Source: Variibacter sp.
GTDB lineage: Bacteria; Pseudomonadota; Alphaproteobacteria; Rhizobiales; Xanthobacteraceae
DNA: 64,000 bases
Assembly (NCBI GenBank): GCA_019689555.1
Contig: JADGHE010000005.1
Span: forward strand, 1 to 64,000
Reading direction: 5' to 3'
The first letter of the stretch is position 1. Every line of letters starts with the position of its first letter. A model generated the notes under the pieces. The model ran no database searches. It was not told where the DNA came from and saw only the letters and a program-made list of their open reading frames with translations. Below are positions 52,585-62,125 of this stretch, piece after piece. The position numbers and the translations under genes were made by a program.

Positions 52585-55308
52585 CTATCGCTTCGCGGCT
52601 TTTTTCGTCTTGCCGGCGGATGCCTTGCTTCCGGTCGTTCGGGCCGAGGCGGCCGTTTTCCTCGTCCCCGCGGCCGGCTTGTCCGCTTGCGGGGCCGAAG
52701 CCTTGGTCCGCGCGGCGGTCTTTTTCGGCTCGGCGGGCGCCTCGGCCGGAGCGACGGCCGCCTTGCGACCGGTCGCGGCCCGCTTCGCGGTCCCGCCGGA
52801 CTTTTCCGCCCGCTCGTCCACGAGCGCCACGGCTTCTTCCAGCGATATCGTGTCCGGGGACTTGTCGGCCGGCAGCGTCACGTTGACGCCGGCGTGAGTA
52901 ATATAGGGGCCGTAGCGCCCGCTTTTAACCACCACCGGACCGCCCTTGCGCGGATGCTCGCCCAATGTCCGTCCCGCGGTCTGCCGCTGAGCGCGGCCGC
53001 CGCGCTTGTTCGCCTTGTCGGCGAGCAGCGCCACCGCCCGGTTGAGCCCAATGGTGAGGACATCGTCCTCGCTCTCGAGGTTGGCGTAGGTGTTGCCGTG
53101 CTGCACATAGGGGCCGTAACGGCCGATGCCGGCGACGATCGGCTCGCCGGTTTCGGGGTGGCGACCGACCTCGCGCGGCAAGGAGAGCAGCGCGAGCGCC
53201 TGCTGCAGGTCGATCGCATCCGGGCTCATGCCCTTGGGGAGGCTCGCGCGCTTCGGCTTTTCGCCGTTGCTGGCTTCGCCGAGCTGGATGTAGGGGCCGA
53301 ACCGACCCGACCGGACGGTGACTTCGAGCCCGGTCTCCGGGTCTTCCCCCAGCCGCCGCACGCCGCCGTCGAGTCCATCGGAGGAGGACGCTGAGAATGT
53401 CCGCGTGTAGCGGCATTCGGGATAGTTCGAGCAACCGACGAAGGCGCCGAACCGGCCGATCTTGATCGACAGCCGGCCTGTTCCGCAGTTCGGGCACTGG
53501 CGTGGGTCGCTGCCGTCCGCCTTGGGCGGAAAGATGTGCGGCCCCAGGATCTCGTCGAGCGCATTGAGCACGTCGCCGATGCGCAGGTCCTTGATCTCGT
53601 CGACCGCACCGGTGAAGTCGCGCCAGAAGTCGCGGAGCAGCTGCCGCCAATCCACTTCGTTGTTGGAGACGCGGTCAAGCTGCTCCTCGAGCGAGGCGGT
53701 GAAGTCGTACTCGACGTAGCGCGTGAAGAAGCTTTCGAGAAAGGCGGTGACGAGCCGTCCCTTGTCCTCGGGATAGAGGCGGCGCTTGTCGAGCCGCACA
53801 TAGCCGCGGTCCTTCAGCACCTGCAGGATCGACGCATAGGTGGAGGGGCGGCCGATGCCGAGCTCCTCCATGCGCTTGACGAGTGACGCCTCGGTATAGC
53901 GCGGCGGCGGTTCGGTGAAATGCTGACTGGCCGTAATCGCGCGCTTCTCCAGCGGCTCGCCCACGCTCATGGCCGGGAGGCGGCGGGATTCTTCGTCCTC
54001 GTCCTCGTCGTCCCGGCTCTCCTGATAGAGTGTGAGGAAGCCGTCGAACTGGATCACCGAGCCGGTCGCGCGCAAATCGAGCTTGCGGCCGTTCACCTTG
54101 GCCACGATGTCGACGGTCGTGCGCTCGATCTCGGCGGATTCCATTTGGCTTGCCACCGCGCGCAGCCAGATGAGCTCGTAGAGCTTGGCGAGGTCGGGTT
54201 CGAGCATCCGGGCGATCTCGCGCGGGCGGCGGGCGAACTCGGTCGGGCGAATGGCCTCGTGCGCCTCCTGGGCGTTCTTCACCTTGGTCTGGTAGCGCCG
54301 CGGACTGGCCGGGACGTAGCGGCTGCCGTAATCCGCGCCGATCAGCTTGCGCGCGGCGGCGATGGCCTCGTCGGCCATCTGCACCCCGTCGGTTCGCATA
54401 TAGGTGATGAGGCCCACCGTCTCGCCGCCGATGTCGACCCCCTCGTAGAGGCGCTGCGCGATGCGCATGGTCTGGGCCGGCGCGAATCCGAGCTTGCGGC
54501 TGGCCTCCTGCTGCAGCGTGGACGTGGTGAAGGGGGGCGGCGGGTTGCGCTTGGCCGGCTTGGCCTCGACCGCGACGACCGAGTACGCCGCCTCCTCCAG
54601 GGCGCGCTTGAACGCTTCCGCCTCGTCTCCCGAGCCGATGTCGAGCCGCTGGATGCGCTTGCCGTCGGCGCCGACGAGACGCGCCTCGAACAGCTCCCCG
54701 CGCGGGGTCGCGAGCGTCGCGATCAGCGACCAGTATTCCCGGGGAACGAAACGCTCGATCTCCAGCTCGCGGTCGCAGACGAGCCGCAGCGCCACCGACT
54801 GCACCCGACCGGCCGAGCGGGCGCCGGGAAGCTTGCGCCAGAGCACCGGCGAAAGGGTGAAGCCGACCAGGTAATCGAGCGCGCGGCGGGCGAGATAGGC
54901 GTCGACAAGGGCCGTATCGATGCCGCGCGGATGCTTCATCGCCTCGGTGACCGCCTGCCGGGTGATGGCGTTGAACACGACCCGTTCCACCCGCTGCGAC
55001 TTCAGCGCGCGCTTCGCCCGCAAAACCTCGAGCACGTGCCAGGAGATGGCCTCGCCTTCGCGGTCGGGGTCGGTCGCGAGGATGAGCTTGTCGGCGTCTT
55101 TGACCGCCCGGGCGATCTCGGCGATTCGCTTCTGCGCGCGGCTGTCGATCTCCCAGACCATGCGGAAGTCGGCCTCGGGATCGACCGAGCCGTCCTTGGC
55201 CGGCAGATCGCGCACGTGCCCGAAAGAGGCCAGCACTTCGTAATCCGGACCAAGATACTTGTTGATCGTCTTGGCTTTGGCCGGAGATTCGACGACGACG
55301 ACGTTCAT
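52585..55308 (-). CDS. topA: DNA topoisomerase I
   Basis: A type IA topoisomerase of 907 residues that relaxes negative supercoils. The TOPRIM domain starts VVVESPAKAKTINKYLG and has LATDPDREGEAISWH; the active-site Tyr is in GLITYMRTDG. One four-Cys zinc ribbon (CPNCGTG..CSNYPEC) is followed by repeated GRYGPY/GRFGPY modules and a Lys/Ala-rich tail of about 60 residues. Only one Zn ribbon is seen, against three in E. coli TopA. It is upstream of rnr. Confidence 0.97.
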   Translation of the reverse strand: MNVVVVESPAKAKTINKYLGPDYEVLASFGHVRDLPAKDGSVDPEADFRMVWEIDSRAQKRIAEIARAVKDADKLILATDPDREGEAISWHVLEVLRAKRALKSQRVERVVFNAITRQAVTEAMKHPRGIDTALVDAYLARRALDYLVGFTLSPVLWRKLPGARSAGRVQSVALRLVCDRELEIERFVPREYWSLIATLATPRGELFEARLVGADGKRIQRLDIGSGDEAEAFKRALEEAAYSVVAVEAKPAKRNPPPPFTTSTLQQEASRKLGFAPAQTMRIAQRLYEGVDIGGETVGLITYMRTDGVQMADEAIAAARKLIGADYGSRYVPASPRRYQTKVKNAQEAHEAIRPTEFARRPREIARMLEPDLAKLYELIWLRAVASQMESAEIERTTVDIVAKVNGRKLDLRATGSVIQFDGFLTLYQESRDDEDEDEESRRLPAMSVGEPLEKRAITASQHFTEPPPRYTEASLVKRMEELGIGRPSTYASILQVLKDRGYVRLDKRRLYPEDKGRLVTAFLESFFTRYVEYDFTASLEEQLDRVSNNEVDWRQLLRDFWRDFTGAVDEIKDLRIGDVLNALDEILGPHIFPPKADGSDPRQCPNCGTGRLSIKIGRFGAFVGCSNYPECRYTRTFSASSSDGLDGGVRRLGEDPETGLEVTVRSGRFGPYIQLGEASNGEKPKRASLPKGMSPDAIDLQQALALLSLPREVGRHPETGEPIVAGIGRYGPYVQHGNTYANLESEDDVLTIGLNRAVALLADKANKRGGRAQRQTAGRTLGEHPRKGGPVVVKSGRYGPYITHAGVNVTLPADKSPDTISLEEAVALVDERAEKSGGTAKRAATGRKAAVAPAEAPAEPKKTAARTKASAPQADKPAAGTRKTAASARTTGSKASAGKTKKAAKR

Positions 55309-55479
55309 TTAAGGATGGGTGATGTGTGGGTCCTGCCCCCTCGCCACGCGCGAGGGAGGCTCTGAAGGCTCGCGCGGAACATGGGTAATCCCGCCCCCCC
55401 TGTCAAATCCAGGGCATGGCCGAGCGGCAGGCCGGTCTTCAGAGCCGGGCGCCGGATCGGGTCGATGTGTCTACAACCA

Positions 55480-55550
55480 AAAGGCGATAAATTGAGAATA
55501 TGATCGCTTTAGTATATATAGCTTGTCTCATGATGCTGGCGGTGCGGAGC
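55480..55550 (+). promoter_or_regulatory. AT-rich promoter region before the 67-aa protein gene
   Basis: A clear AT-rich island (AAAAGGCGATAAATTGAG, TTTAGTATATATAGC) between divergently read topA and the small plus-strand gene. A TATATA-type -10 element near 55512-55520 is likely. The exact transcription start is not known. Confidence 0.45.
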
Positions 55551-55560
55551 TGGGGAGGCC

Positions 55561-55764
55561 ATGGGCGACGGCACGCAAGACCGGGTCGGCGGGACCAGCC
55601 TGGAAGTGGCGGCCTATGTGGCGGACATGACGGCCGATCTCGCGCGGATCGCGCGCGGCCACGGGCTCGATGTGCTCGGCTATCTGCTCGATATGGTGCG
55701 CCTCGAAGCGCGCAGCATTCTTCGCGGATCCCAGTCCGGAGGGGACCAGTCCCCCGTCAGCTGA
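55561..55764 (+). CDS. small conserved hypothetical protein (67 aa)
   Basis: A 67-residue protein, mostly one amphipathic helical region ([40 protein letters not shown]), without signal or membrane segment. ATG 55561 follows GGGGAGG closely. Its last eight bases overlap the dprA end on the other strand. The strong AT-rich promoter supports real expression. No function recognised. Confidence 0.65.
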   Translation: MGDGTQDRVGGTSLEVAAYVADMTADLARIARGHGLDVLGYLLDMVRLEARSILRGSQSGGDQSPVS

Positions 55765-56857
55765 TCAACGACACCAGCCCATTGCCGTGGCGTTCCAGCC
55801 GCCCGGCAAGCTCGAGCTCCAGCAGCACGACGCGGACGATGGCCGCCCGGACCCCCGACAACCGCACGAGGTCGTCGAGGGCGACCGGTGTCGGGCCGAG
55901 CAGCGCGATCACCCGCGCGCGCTCGTCGGCGGCGGGTTCTCCACCGCTGCCTTCGTCGGCGGGCGGTTCGGCGGCGGGGCTTTCCGGCGGACGATCGAGC
56001 ATCGGGCGCACCACTGCGAGGACGTCCTCGACACCGGTCACCAAGGTCGCGCCCTGCTTGAGGAGGCCGTTGGTTCCCTCGCAGCGCGGATCGAGGGGGG
56101 AGCCCGGCACCGCGAACACTTCGCGTCCCTGTTCGAGCGCCATCCGGGCCGTGATCAGCGATCCGGAGCGCCGCGCCGCCTCGACCAGCACGACGCCCAG
56201 AGAAAGCCCGGAAATAAGGCGGTTGCGGCGCGGGAAGTCGCGCCCGCGCGGTTCCCAGCCGAGCGGCATTTCCGAGACGGCGGCGCCGGCTTCGAGCATC
56301 TGTTCCAGCAGGGCGGAATGTTCGGGCGGATAAATACGGTCGTGCCCCCCGGCGAGAACGGCGATCGTGCCCACCGCTACGCTCGCGCGGTGGGCGGCGA
56401 TGTCGATGCCGCGGGCGAGCCCGGAGACGACGATCAGTCCCGCTTCGGCGAGGCCACGGGCCAAAAGCTCGGCGAAGCGGATGCCGGCCGCGGATGCGTT
56501 GCGCGAGCCGACGATCGCGACGGCCGGCGCCTGCAGAACCGCAAGCCGGCCGCGCACGGCGAGCAGGGGCGGCGCATCGGCCACATCCCGCAGCCGCGCC
56601 GGATAGTCCGGCTCGCCGAGGGCGACGAGGGAGATGCCGAGCCGCGCGCAAGCCTGGAGCTCGCGTTCTGCGTCCTCGCGCGAGCAGATCGCGACGGTCC
56701 TTTTTGCCCCTCCGCGCCGCGCGAGCTCCGGCAGCGCCTCGAGCGCCGCGCGCGCCCCGCCGCAGTGATTGAGGAGGGCACGAAATGTACGCGGCCCGAT
56801 GTTCTCGCTCCGGATCAGACGGAGCCAGTCGATCCTTTGCTCGTCGGTCAGGCGCAT
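55757..56857 (-). CDS. dprA: DNA-processing protein DprA
   Basis: A Rossmann-like protein of 366 residues that loads RecA on incoming single-stranded DNA. It has [20 protein letters not shown] (family signature), [15 protein letters not shown], and [21 protein letters not shown] with the ss-DNA-binding Arg cluster (quoted to motif length). The C-terminal winged-helix part is present. Chromosomal neighbour of topA as usual in Alphaproteobacteria. Confidence 0.94.
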   Translation of the reverse strand: MRLTDEQRIDWLRLIRSENIGPRTFRALLNHCGGARAALEALPELARRGGAKRTVAICSREDAERELQACARLGISLVALGEPDYPARLRDVADAPPLLAVRGRLAVLQAPAVAIVGSRNASAAGIRFAELLARGLAEAGLIVVSGLARGIDIAAHRASVAVGTIAVLAGGHDRIYPPEHSALLEQMLEAGAAVSEMPLGWEPRGRDFPRRNRLISGLSLGVVLVEAARRSGSLITARMALEQGREVFAVPGSPLDPRCEGTNGLLKQGATLVTGVEDVLAVVRPMLDRPPESPAAEPPADEGSGGEPAADERARVIALLGPTPVALDDLVRLSGVRAAIVRVVLLELELAGRLERHGNGLVSLIS

Positions 56858-57055
56858 CCCGATACCGCTGAAGGTCCCGTGTCCGCGGTGCTAGCAAAGC
56901 GGCCGTCGCGGCTGCGGTAAAGCAGCAACAGCGCGCCACAACGCGCCGTCCGCCGCGAACAGGCGCTGGCGCAGGTTTGAGCGATCGGTTAGTGCTTGAA
57001 GCTGGGGCCGAAGCGCAAGCTGTCCGGGCCGCCGGGCAGCGGGAGGGATGCGCCC

Positions 57056-58801
57056 ATGCACGCGCGTGCGTTCCGGATCGTCCTGATCAAGCCCTCGCAT
57101 TACGACAAGGACGGCTACGTCATCCAGTGGCGGCGCTCGACGATCCCCTCCAACAGTCTCGCGAGCGTTTTCGGACTGCTGAAGGAATGCGCGGAGCGGC
57201 GCGTCCTCGGGTCGGACGTCGACATCGCCATCGAAGCCTTTGACGAATGCAACACGATCATCGACGTCGAGGGGGCGGCAAGGCGCATTCGTGCGGCCGG
57301 TCAGGGGTTTGTCGGGCTGGTCGGCGTTCAGTCGAACCAGTTTCCGCGCGCGCTTGATCTGGCGCGCCAGTTTCGGGCCCGCGGCGTCCCGGTCGTCATC
57401 GGCGGATTCCATGTCAGCGGCTGCATCGCGATGCTGCCGGAGCTGCCGTTCGATCTCAAGGAGGCGCTTGAACTCGGCGTCAGCCTGTTCGCGGGCGAGG
57501 GCGAGGGGCGCTTGGCCGAACTCCTGCGCGATGTCGCCGCCGGCGCGCTGAAGCCGATCTACAACCATCTCAAGGACCTGCCAGGCATGGAGGCTGCGGC
57601 CTTTCCCATCCTGCCGCGGGAAATCGTGACGCGCGTCGCCGGCCACTATGCAAGTTTCGACGCCGGGCGCGGCTGCCCGTTCCAGTGCTCGTTCTGCACC
57701 ATCATCAACGTGCAGGGCCGCAAGTCGCGCTACCGGACGCCCGACGATGTCGAGGCGATCGTGCGCGCCAATGCGGCGCAGGGAATCACGCGTTTCTTCG
57801 TCACCGACGACAATTTCGCCCGCAACAAGAACTGGGAGCCGATCCTCGACCGCCTCATCCGTCTGCGCGAGCAGGAAGGGTTCAAAATCCGGCTGCTGTT
57901 GCAAGTCGACACGCTGTGCCACCGCATTCCGGGCTTCATCGAGAAGGCGGCGCGCGCCGGCTGCAACATGGTCTTCATCGGACTCGAGAACATCAACCCC
58001 GAGTCGCTGATGGGAACCAAGAAGCGCCAGAACAAGATCTGGGAATACCGCGAGATGCTGCAGGCGTGGCGGCGCGCCAAGGTCATGACCTGGGCGGGCT
58101 ACATCCTCGGCTTCCCGACCGACACGCCGGAGTCGATCGCGCGCGACATCGAGATCATCAAGCGGGAACTGCCGGTCGACATCCTCGAATTCTTCTGCCT
58201 CACGCCGCTGCCGGGTTCCGAAGACCACAAGAACCTCTTCCTGCGCCAGGTCGCGATGGACCCGGACATGAACAAGTACGATCTCGAGCACGTCTGCACG
58301 GCCCATCCCCTCATGTCCAAGGAGGAGTGGGAGCGGGTCTACATGAACGCCTGGAAGATCTACTACACCGACGAGCACGTGGAGACCGTGCTCCGCCGCG
58401 GGGTGGCGAGCGGGCTCAATCCCCGCAAGATCGTCGATGCGCTCACGGTCTTTTCCGGCGCGGCGCACATCGAGGGCGTGCATCCGCTGCAGTTCGGCTT
58501 CGTGCGCCGCAAGGTGCGGACGCAGCGTCGCCAGGGGCTGCCGATCGAAAATCCGCTCGTCTTCTATCCCCGGCGAGCACTCGAGTTCTCGCTTACGGCT
58601 TGGCGCTGGATGCGTCTGATGCGGCGTTACCGCGCGATCATGCGGCGGGTGCTGGAGACGCCGGATGCGGCAGGTTACATGGACGAAGCCCTGCGGCCCT
58701 CAACACCCGAAGATGGCGCGCTCCCGCATTTCGTGCAGGTGTTCGCAGACAAGATCCCGAACACTTACGGCGCGCCGACGCGCGAAGCCGCTTCCATGTG
58801 A
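57056..58801 (+). CDS. B12-binding domain radical SAM protein, paralogue of the 35303 gene
   Basis: A 581-residue enzyme collinear with the protein of 35303-37102. It shares LIKPSHYDKDGY versus LVKPTHYCDEGY at the start, GVQSNQFPRALDLA, and a virtually identical cluster segment CPFQCSFCTIINVQGRKSR (Cys 207, 211, 214). The C-terminal 130 residues differ most. It has its own SD (GGGAGGG, nine bases). It interrupts the plsY-dprA neighbourhood on the opposite strand, which suggests insertion or duplication. Substrate unknown; B12-dependent methylation or rearrangement is likely. Confidence 0.9.
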   Translation: MHARAFRIVLIKPSHYDKDGYVIQWRRSTIPSNSLASVFGLLKECAERRVLGSDVDIAIEAFDECNTIIDVEGAARRIRAAGQGFVGLVGVQSNQFPRALDLARQFRARGVPVVIGGFHVSGCIAMLPELPFDLKEALELGVSLFAGEGEGRLAELLRDVAAGALKPIYNHLKDLPGMEAAAFPILPREIVTRVAGHYASFDAGRGCPFQCSFCTIINVQGRKSRYRTPDDVEAIVRANAAQGITRFFVTDDNFARNKNWEPILDRLIRLREQEGFKIRLLLQVDTLCHRIPGFIEKAARAGCNMVFIGLENINPESLMGTKKRQNKIWEYREMLQAWRRAKVMTWAGYILGFPTDTPESIARDIEIIKRELPVDILEFFCLTPLPGSEDHKNLFLRQVAMDPDMNKYDLEHVCTAHPLMSKEEWERVYMNAWKIYYTDEHVETVLRRGVASGLNPRKIVDALTVFSGAAHIEGVHPLQFGFVRRKVRTQRRQGLPIENPLVFYPRRALEFSLTAWRWMRLMRRYRAIMRRVLETPDAAGYMDEALRPSTPEDGALPHFVQVFADKIPNTYGAPTREAASM

Positions 58802-58858
58802 GCGGCGGTCGCAAGCGAAGCCGTCTGCCGGCGGGGCGGTTCGTCCGAAGGTAAACTT

Positions 58859-59485
58859 CTACGTCGGCTTCCTGCTCTCTCCGATCCGGCTCTCCGTGCC
58901 GGTCATGAGGCGGCGGATGTTCGCGCGGTGCATGATCCAGACGAGCACGGTCAGCACCACGAAGAACTGCGCCTCCAGCCGATCGCCGTTGAACCACAGC
59001 ACGGCGGGCGTTGCCGCGGTCGCGAGCAGCGCGGAAAGCGACGAGTACCGGGTCAGCGCGGCGACGGCGATCCAGATCGCAGCGAAAGCGAGCGCGACCG
59101 GCCAAGAGAGCGCAAGCAGGACGCCGAGATAGGTGGCCACACCCTTGCCGCCTCTGAACTTCAGCCACACCGGAAACAGATGGCCGAGGAAGGCCCCGAG
59201 GCCTGCGATCACCGCGTGGTCGTGGCCCCAGATGCGGTTCATGATCAGGACGGCGGCGACGCCCTTGAGCAGGTCGCCCAGCAGGGTCGCGGCGGCGAGT
59301 CCCTTGCGCCCCGTGCGCAGGACGTTGGTCGCCCCGATGTTCCCCGAGCCGATCGAGCGGAGGTCGGGCGCGCCGGCAAGGCGCGTGAGCAGGAGGCCGA
59401 AGGGGATCGACCCGAGCGCATAGCCGAAGGCGAGCGCGGCCGCATAGTAGGGCAGCGCGAGCGACCAATTGATCGGGTGGAGCAT
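58859..59485 (-). CDS. plsY: glycerol-3-phosphate acyltransferase
   Basis: Transfers acyl from acyl phosphate to glycerol-3-phosphate at the inner membrane, the first step of phospholipid synthesis. 208 residues with five membrane helices and the PlsY motifs [24 protein letters not shown] and [10 protein letters not shown]. It follows pyrC on the minus strand by 41 bp. Confidence 0.95.
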   Translation of the reverse strand: MLHPINWSLALPYYAAALAFGYALGSIPFGLLLTRLAGAPDLRSIGSGNIGATNVLRTGRKGLAAATLLGDLLKGVAAVLIMNRIWGHDHAVIAGLGAFLGHLFPVWLKFRGGKGVATYLGVLLALSWPVALAFAAIWIAVAALTRYSSLSALLATAATPAVLWFNGDRLEAQFFVVLTVLVWIMHRANIRRLMTGTESRIGESRKPT

Positions 59486-59526
59486 CGCGGATCAGCCTCT
59501 TTGCCGCCGTCACCTCGGATCGGTGG

Positions 59527-60828
59527 TCAGACGTATTCGTACACGGTACGCCCGGCCACGATCGTGCGCACGACACGGCCCTGCAGGCGCGCTTCGTCGA
59601 ACGGCGTATTCTTGCATTTCGACTTCAGCTCGGCGGGATCGAGCACCCACGGCATGTCGAGATCGACGACGATGACGTCGGCGCGCGCGCCGGGCTTCAA
59701 GGTTCCGCCCGGGATGTCGAGCAGCTCGGCGGGGCGTGTGGACATCGCCTTGAACAGGGTCGTCAGGGTCACGTGCTGCCCATGGACGAGCCGAAGGGCG
59801 GCGACGAGCATGGTTTCGAGGCCCACGGCGCCCGGCTCCGCTTCCGCGAAGGGGCGGCGCTTGGTCTCGACGTCCTGCGGGTTGTGGTCGGACATGATGA
59901 CGTCGAGCAGGCCGGACGCCAGGGCCTCCACGAGCCGTTGACGGTCCTCCTCGGCGCGCAGGGGCGGCGTGACCTTGCAGAACGTCCGGTAGGCGCCGAC
60001 GTCCATCTCGTTCAGCGTCAGATGGTTGATCGAGGCCGCGGCGGTCACGGCGAGGCCCGCGTCCTTGGCGCGCGCCAGCACGTCGAGCGATTCGCCGCAG
60101 GTGATGGAGGCCGCGTGGTAGCGGCCGCCGGCCATCGAGACGAGGCGCATGTCGCGCTCGAGCATGATGGTCTCGGCCGCCTTCGGAATGCCCGCAAGGC
60201 CGAGGCGCGCGGAGAACTCGCCTTCGTTCATCACGCCGTCCCCGACGAGGTTCGGATCTTCGGTGTGATGGACGACGAGCGCGTCGAAATCGCGCGCATA
60301 GGTGAGGGCGCGGCGCATCACTTGGGCGTTGGCGACGCTTTTCGCGCCGTCCGTGAAGGCGACGGCGCCGGCCGCCTTTAACAGGCCGATTTCGGCCAGT
60401 TCCTGGCCCTTGAGGCCCTTGGTCAGCGCGGCCATGGGATGGACATGGACGATCGCCGTGTCGCGCGCGCGGCGCAGCACGAAGTCGACGATCGCCGGAT
60501 CGTCGATCACCGGAGAAGTTTCCGGCTGGCACACGATCGTGGTGACGCCGCCGGCCGCGGCGGCCTGGCTCGCGGAGGCGAGCGTCTCGCGGTGCTCCGC
60601 GCCCGGCTCGCCGACGAAGGCGCGCATGTCGATGAGGCCCGGCGCGACCACGCGCCCGGCGCAGTCGATGATCTCGGTTTCCTCGGGCACGCCGGAGGCG
60701 CGGATGCCGGGCTCGGCGTCGCGCACGATCCCGTCCGAGATCAGCAGGTCGCCGTGCATGTCGAGATCGCGCGACGGATCGATGATCCGTGCGTTGGCGA
60801 GCAGGATCGGACGCGGATCACCGTGCAT
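59527..60828 (-). CDS. pyrC: dihydroorotase-like protein (probably non-catalytic, PyrC')
   Basis: A 433-residue amidohydrolase-fold protein in the pyrB operon. In active type I enzymes the metal motif reads DxHxH; here the corresponding stretch is APGLIDMRAFVGEPGAEHR, so both His are lost. A later metal His (YHAASIT) and the DHAPH motif (here SDHNPQ) are also changed. VHHTEDP and FTDGAK remain. This is the pattern of PyrC' subunits that support aspartate transcarbamoylase but lack activity. A true dihydroorotase should exist elsewhere. It follows the 72-aa membrane protein by three bases. Confidence 0.86.
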   Translation of the reverse strand: MHGDPRPILLANARIIDPSRDLDMHGDLLISDGIVRDAEPGIRASGVPEETEIIDCAGRVVAPGLIDMRAFVGEPGAEHRETLASASQAAAAGGVTTIVCQPETSPVIDDPAIVDFVLRRARDTAIVHVHPMAALTKGLKGQELAEIGLLKAAGAVAFTDGAKSVANAQVMRRALTYARDFDALVVHHTEDPNLVGDGVMNEGEFSARLGLAGIPKAAETIMLERDMRLVSMAGGRYHAASITCGESLDVLARAKDAGLAVTAAASINHLTLNEMDVGAYRTFCKVTPPLRAEEDRQRLVEALASGLLDVIMSDHNPQDVETKRRPFAEAEPGAVGLETMLVAALRLVHGQHVTLTTLFKAMSTRPAELLDIPGGTLKPGARADVIVVDLDMPWVLDPAELKSKCKNTPFDEARLQGRVVRTIVAGRTVYEYV

Positions 60829-60831
60829 CGT

Positions 60832-61050
60832 TCACGTCCCGTTGCGTTTGACGCGCCGCTGAGAGAACCAGAGCCGGGCCGCCGCCCCGAGGCAGGCGAA
60901 AGCCGCCATCGCCGCCAGCGCGACGATCGTGGCTTCCCAGGACGGGGCATAGGTGACGATCAGCCACGGCGCGCCGAAGAGCAGCAGCACGGTCAGGAGG
61001 CGCACCCGGCGCAGGGCGAACCCCAGCACGTTGTCCACGAAGCTTGCCAT
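60832..61050 (-). CDS. small membrane protein in the pyr operon (72 aa)
   Basis: A 72-residue protein with two predicted membrane helices (LLTVLLLFGAPWLIVTYAPS and ATIVALAAMAAFACLGAAARL, shortened) and basic ends. The start ATG 61048-61050 overlaps the pyrB stop as ATGA; the stop lies three bases before pyrC. This tight packing supports translation. Homologues at this spot occur as conserved hypotheticals, but I do not recognise a function. Confidence 0.7.
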   Translation of the reverse strand: MASFVDNVLGFALRRVRLLTVLLLFGAPWLIVTYAPSWEATIVALAAMAAFACLGAAARLWFSQRRVKRNGT

Positions 61051-62003
61051 CACGCATTCGGCAGGCTGCGCGACAGCGCTTCCAGCACCGCCATGCGCAC
61101 GGCGACGCCCATCTCGACCTGCTCGCGGATCAGCGACTGCGCGCCGTCGGCGACGGCCGAGTCGATTTCGACGCCGCGGTTCATGGGGCCGGGATGCATC
61201 ACCAGCGCGTCGGGCTTGGCGTAGCGGAGCTTGGCCTGATCGAGGCCGTAGTAATGGAAATACTCCTGCACCGACGGCACGAAGGAGCCGTTCATCCGCT
61301 CCCGCTGGAGGCGGAGCATCATCACGATGTCGGCGCCGGCGAGGCCCTCGCGCATGTCGCGCGCGACCTCGACGCCCATGCGCTCGATGCCCGGCGGCAG
61401 CAGCGTCGACGGTGCGACCACCCGCACGCGCGCGCCCATCGTGTTGAGAAGAAGGATGTTCGAGCGCGCCACGCGCGAGTGCAGAATGTCCCCGCAGATG
61501 GCGACGCACAGGCCTTCGATGCGCCCCTTGTTGCGGCGGATGGTCAGCGCGTCGAGCAGCGCCTGGGTCGGGTGCTCGTGGGCGCCGTCGCCGGCATTGA
61601 CCACGGCGCAGTCGACCTTGTTGGCGAGCAGCGCCACCGCGCCGGACGCATAGTGCCGCACCACCAGCAGGTCAGGGTGCATCGCGTTCAGCGTCATCGC
61701 GGTGTCGAGAAGGGTCTCGCCCTTCTTCACGGACGAGGTGCTGACCGCCATGTTCATCACGTCGGCGCCGAGCCTCTTGCCCGCGATCTCGAAGGACGAC
61801 TGCGTGCGGGTCGAAGCCTCGAAAAAGAGGTTGATCAGCGTGCGGCCGCGCAGGGAGGTCCGCTTCTTCTCGATCTGCCGGTTGAGTTCGACGAATTCTT
61901 CCGCGAGATCGAGCAGGCCCGTGATCTCGTCGTATGAAAGGCCCTCGATTCCCAGCAGGTGGCGACGGCCGAGAACGAATGAGGACTTGGTCGCGACGTT
62001 CAT
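61050..62003 (-). CDS. pyrB: aspartate carbamoyltransferase catalytic subunit
   Basis: Joins carbamoyl phosphate and aspartate in pyrimidine synthesis. 317 residues with [20 protein letters not shown] (carbamoyl-phosphate loop) and [12 protein letters not shown] (aspartate domain). No regulatory pyrI follows, instead the PyrC-like protein, as in class A ATCases. ATG 62003 gives [17 protein letters not shown]; the frame extends 20 codons further without homology. It leads the operon pyrB-membrane protein-pyrC-plsY. Confidence 0.96.
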   Translation of the reverse strand: MNVATKSSFVLGRRHLLGIEGLSYDEITGLLDLAEEFVELNRQIEKKRTSLRGRTLINLFFEASTRTQSSFEIAGKRLGADVMNMAVSTSSVKKGETLLDTAMTLNAMHPDLLVVRHYASGAVALLANKVDCAVVNAGDGAHEHPTQALLDALTIRRNKGRIEGLCVAICGDILHSRVARSNILLLNTMGARVRVVAPSTLLPPGIERMGVEVARDMREGLAGADIVMMLRLQRERMNGSFVPSVQEYFHYYGLDQAKLRYAKPDALVMHPGPMNRGVEIDSAVADGAQSLIREQVEMGVAVRMAVLEALSRSLPNA

Positions 62004-62125
62004 CGAAGCCGTGTCTATAGGTGGCCCGGGCGGCAACGGCAAGGCCGCCGCCGCCCGGTCCACAGCGAACCGCTCAACCGGCGGGGTCGCGCCATGCTAG
62101 CATGCGCCCAGGCAAGGGGAAACGC

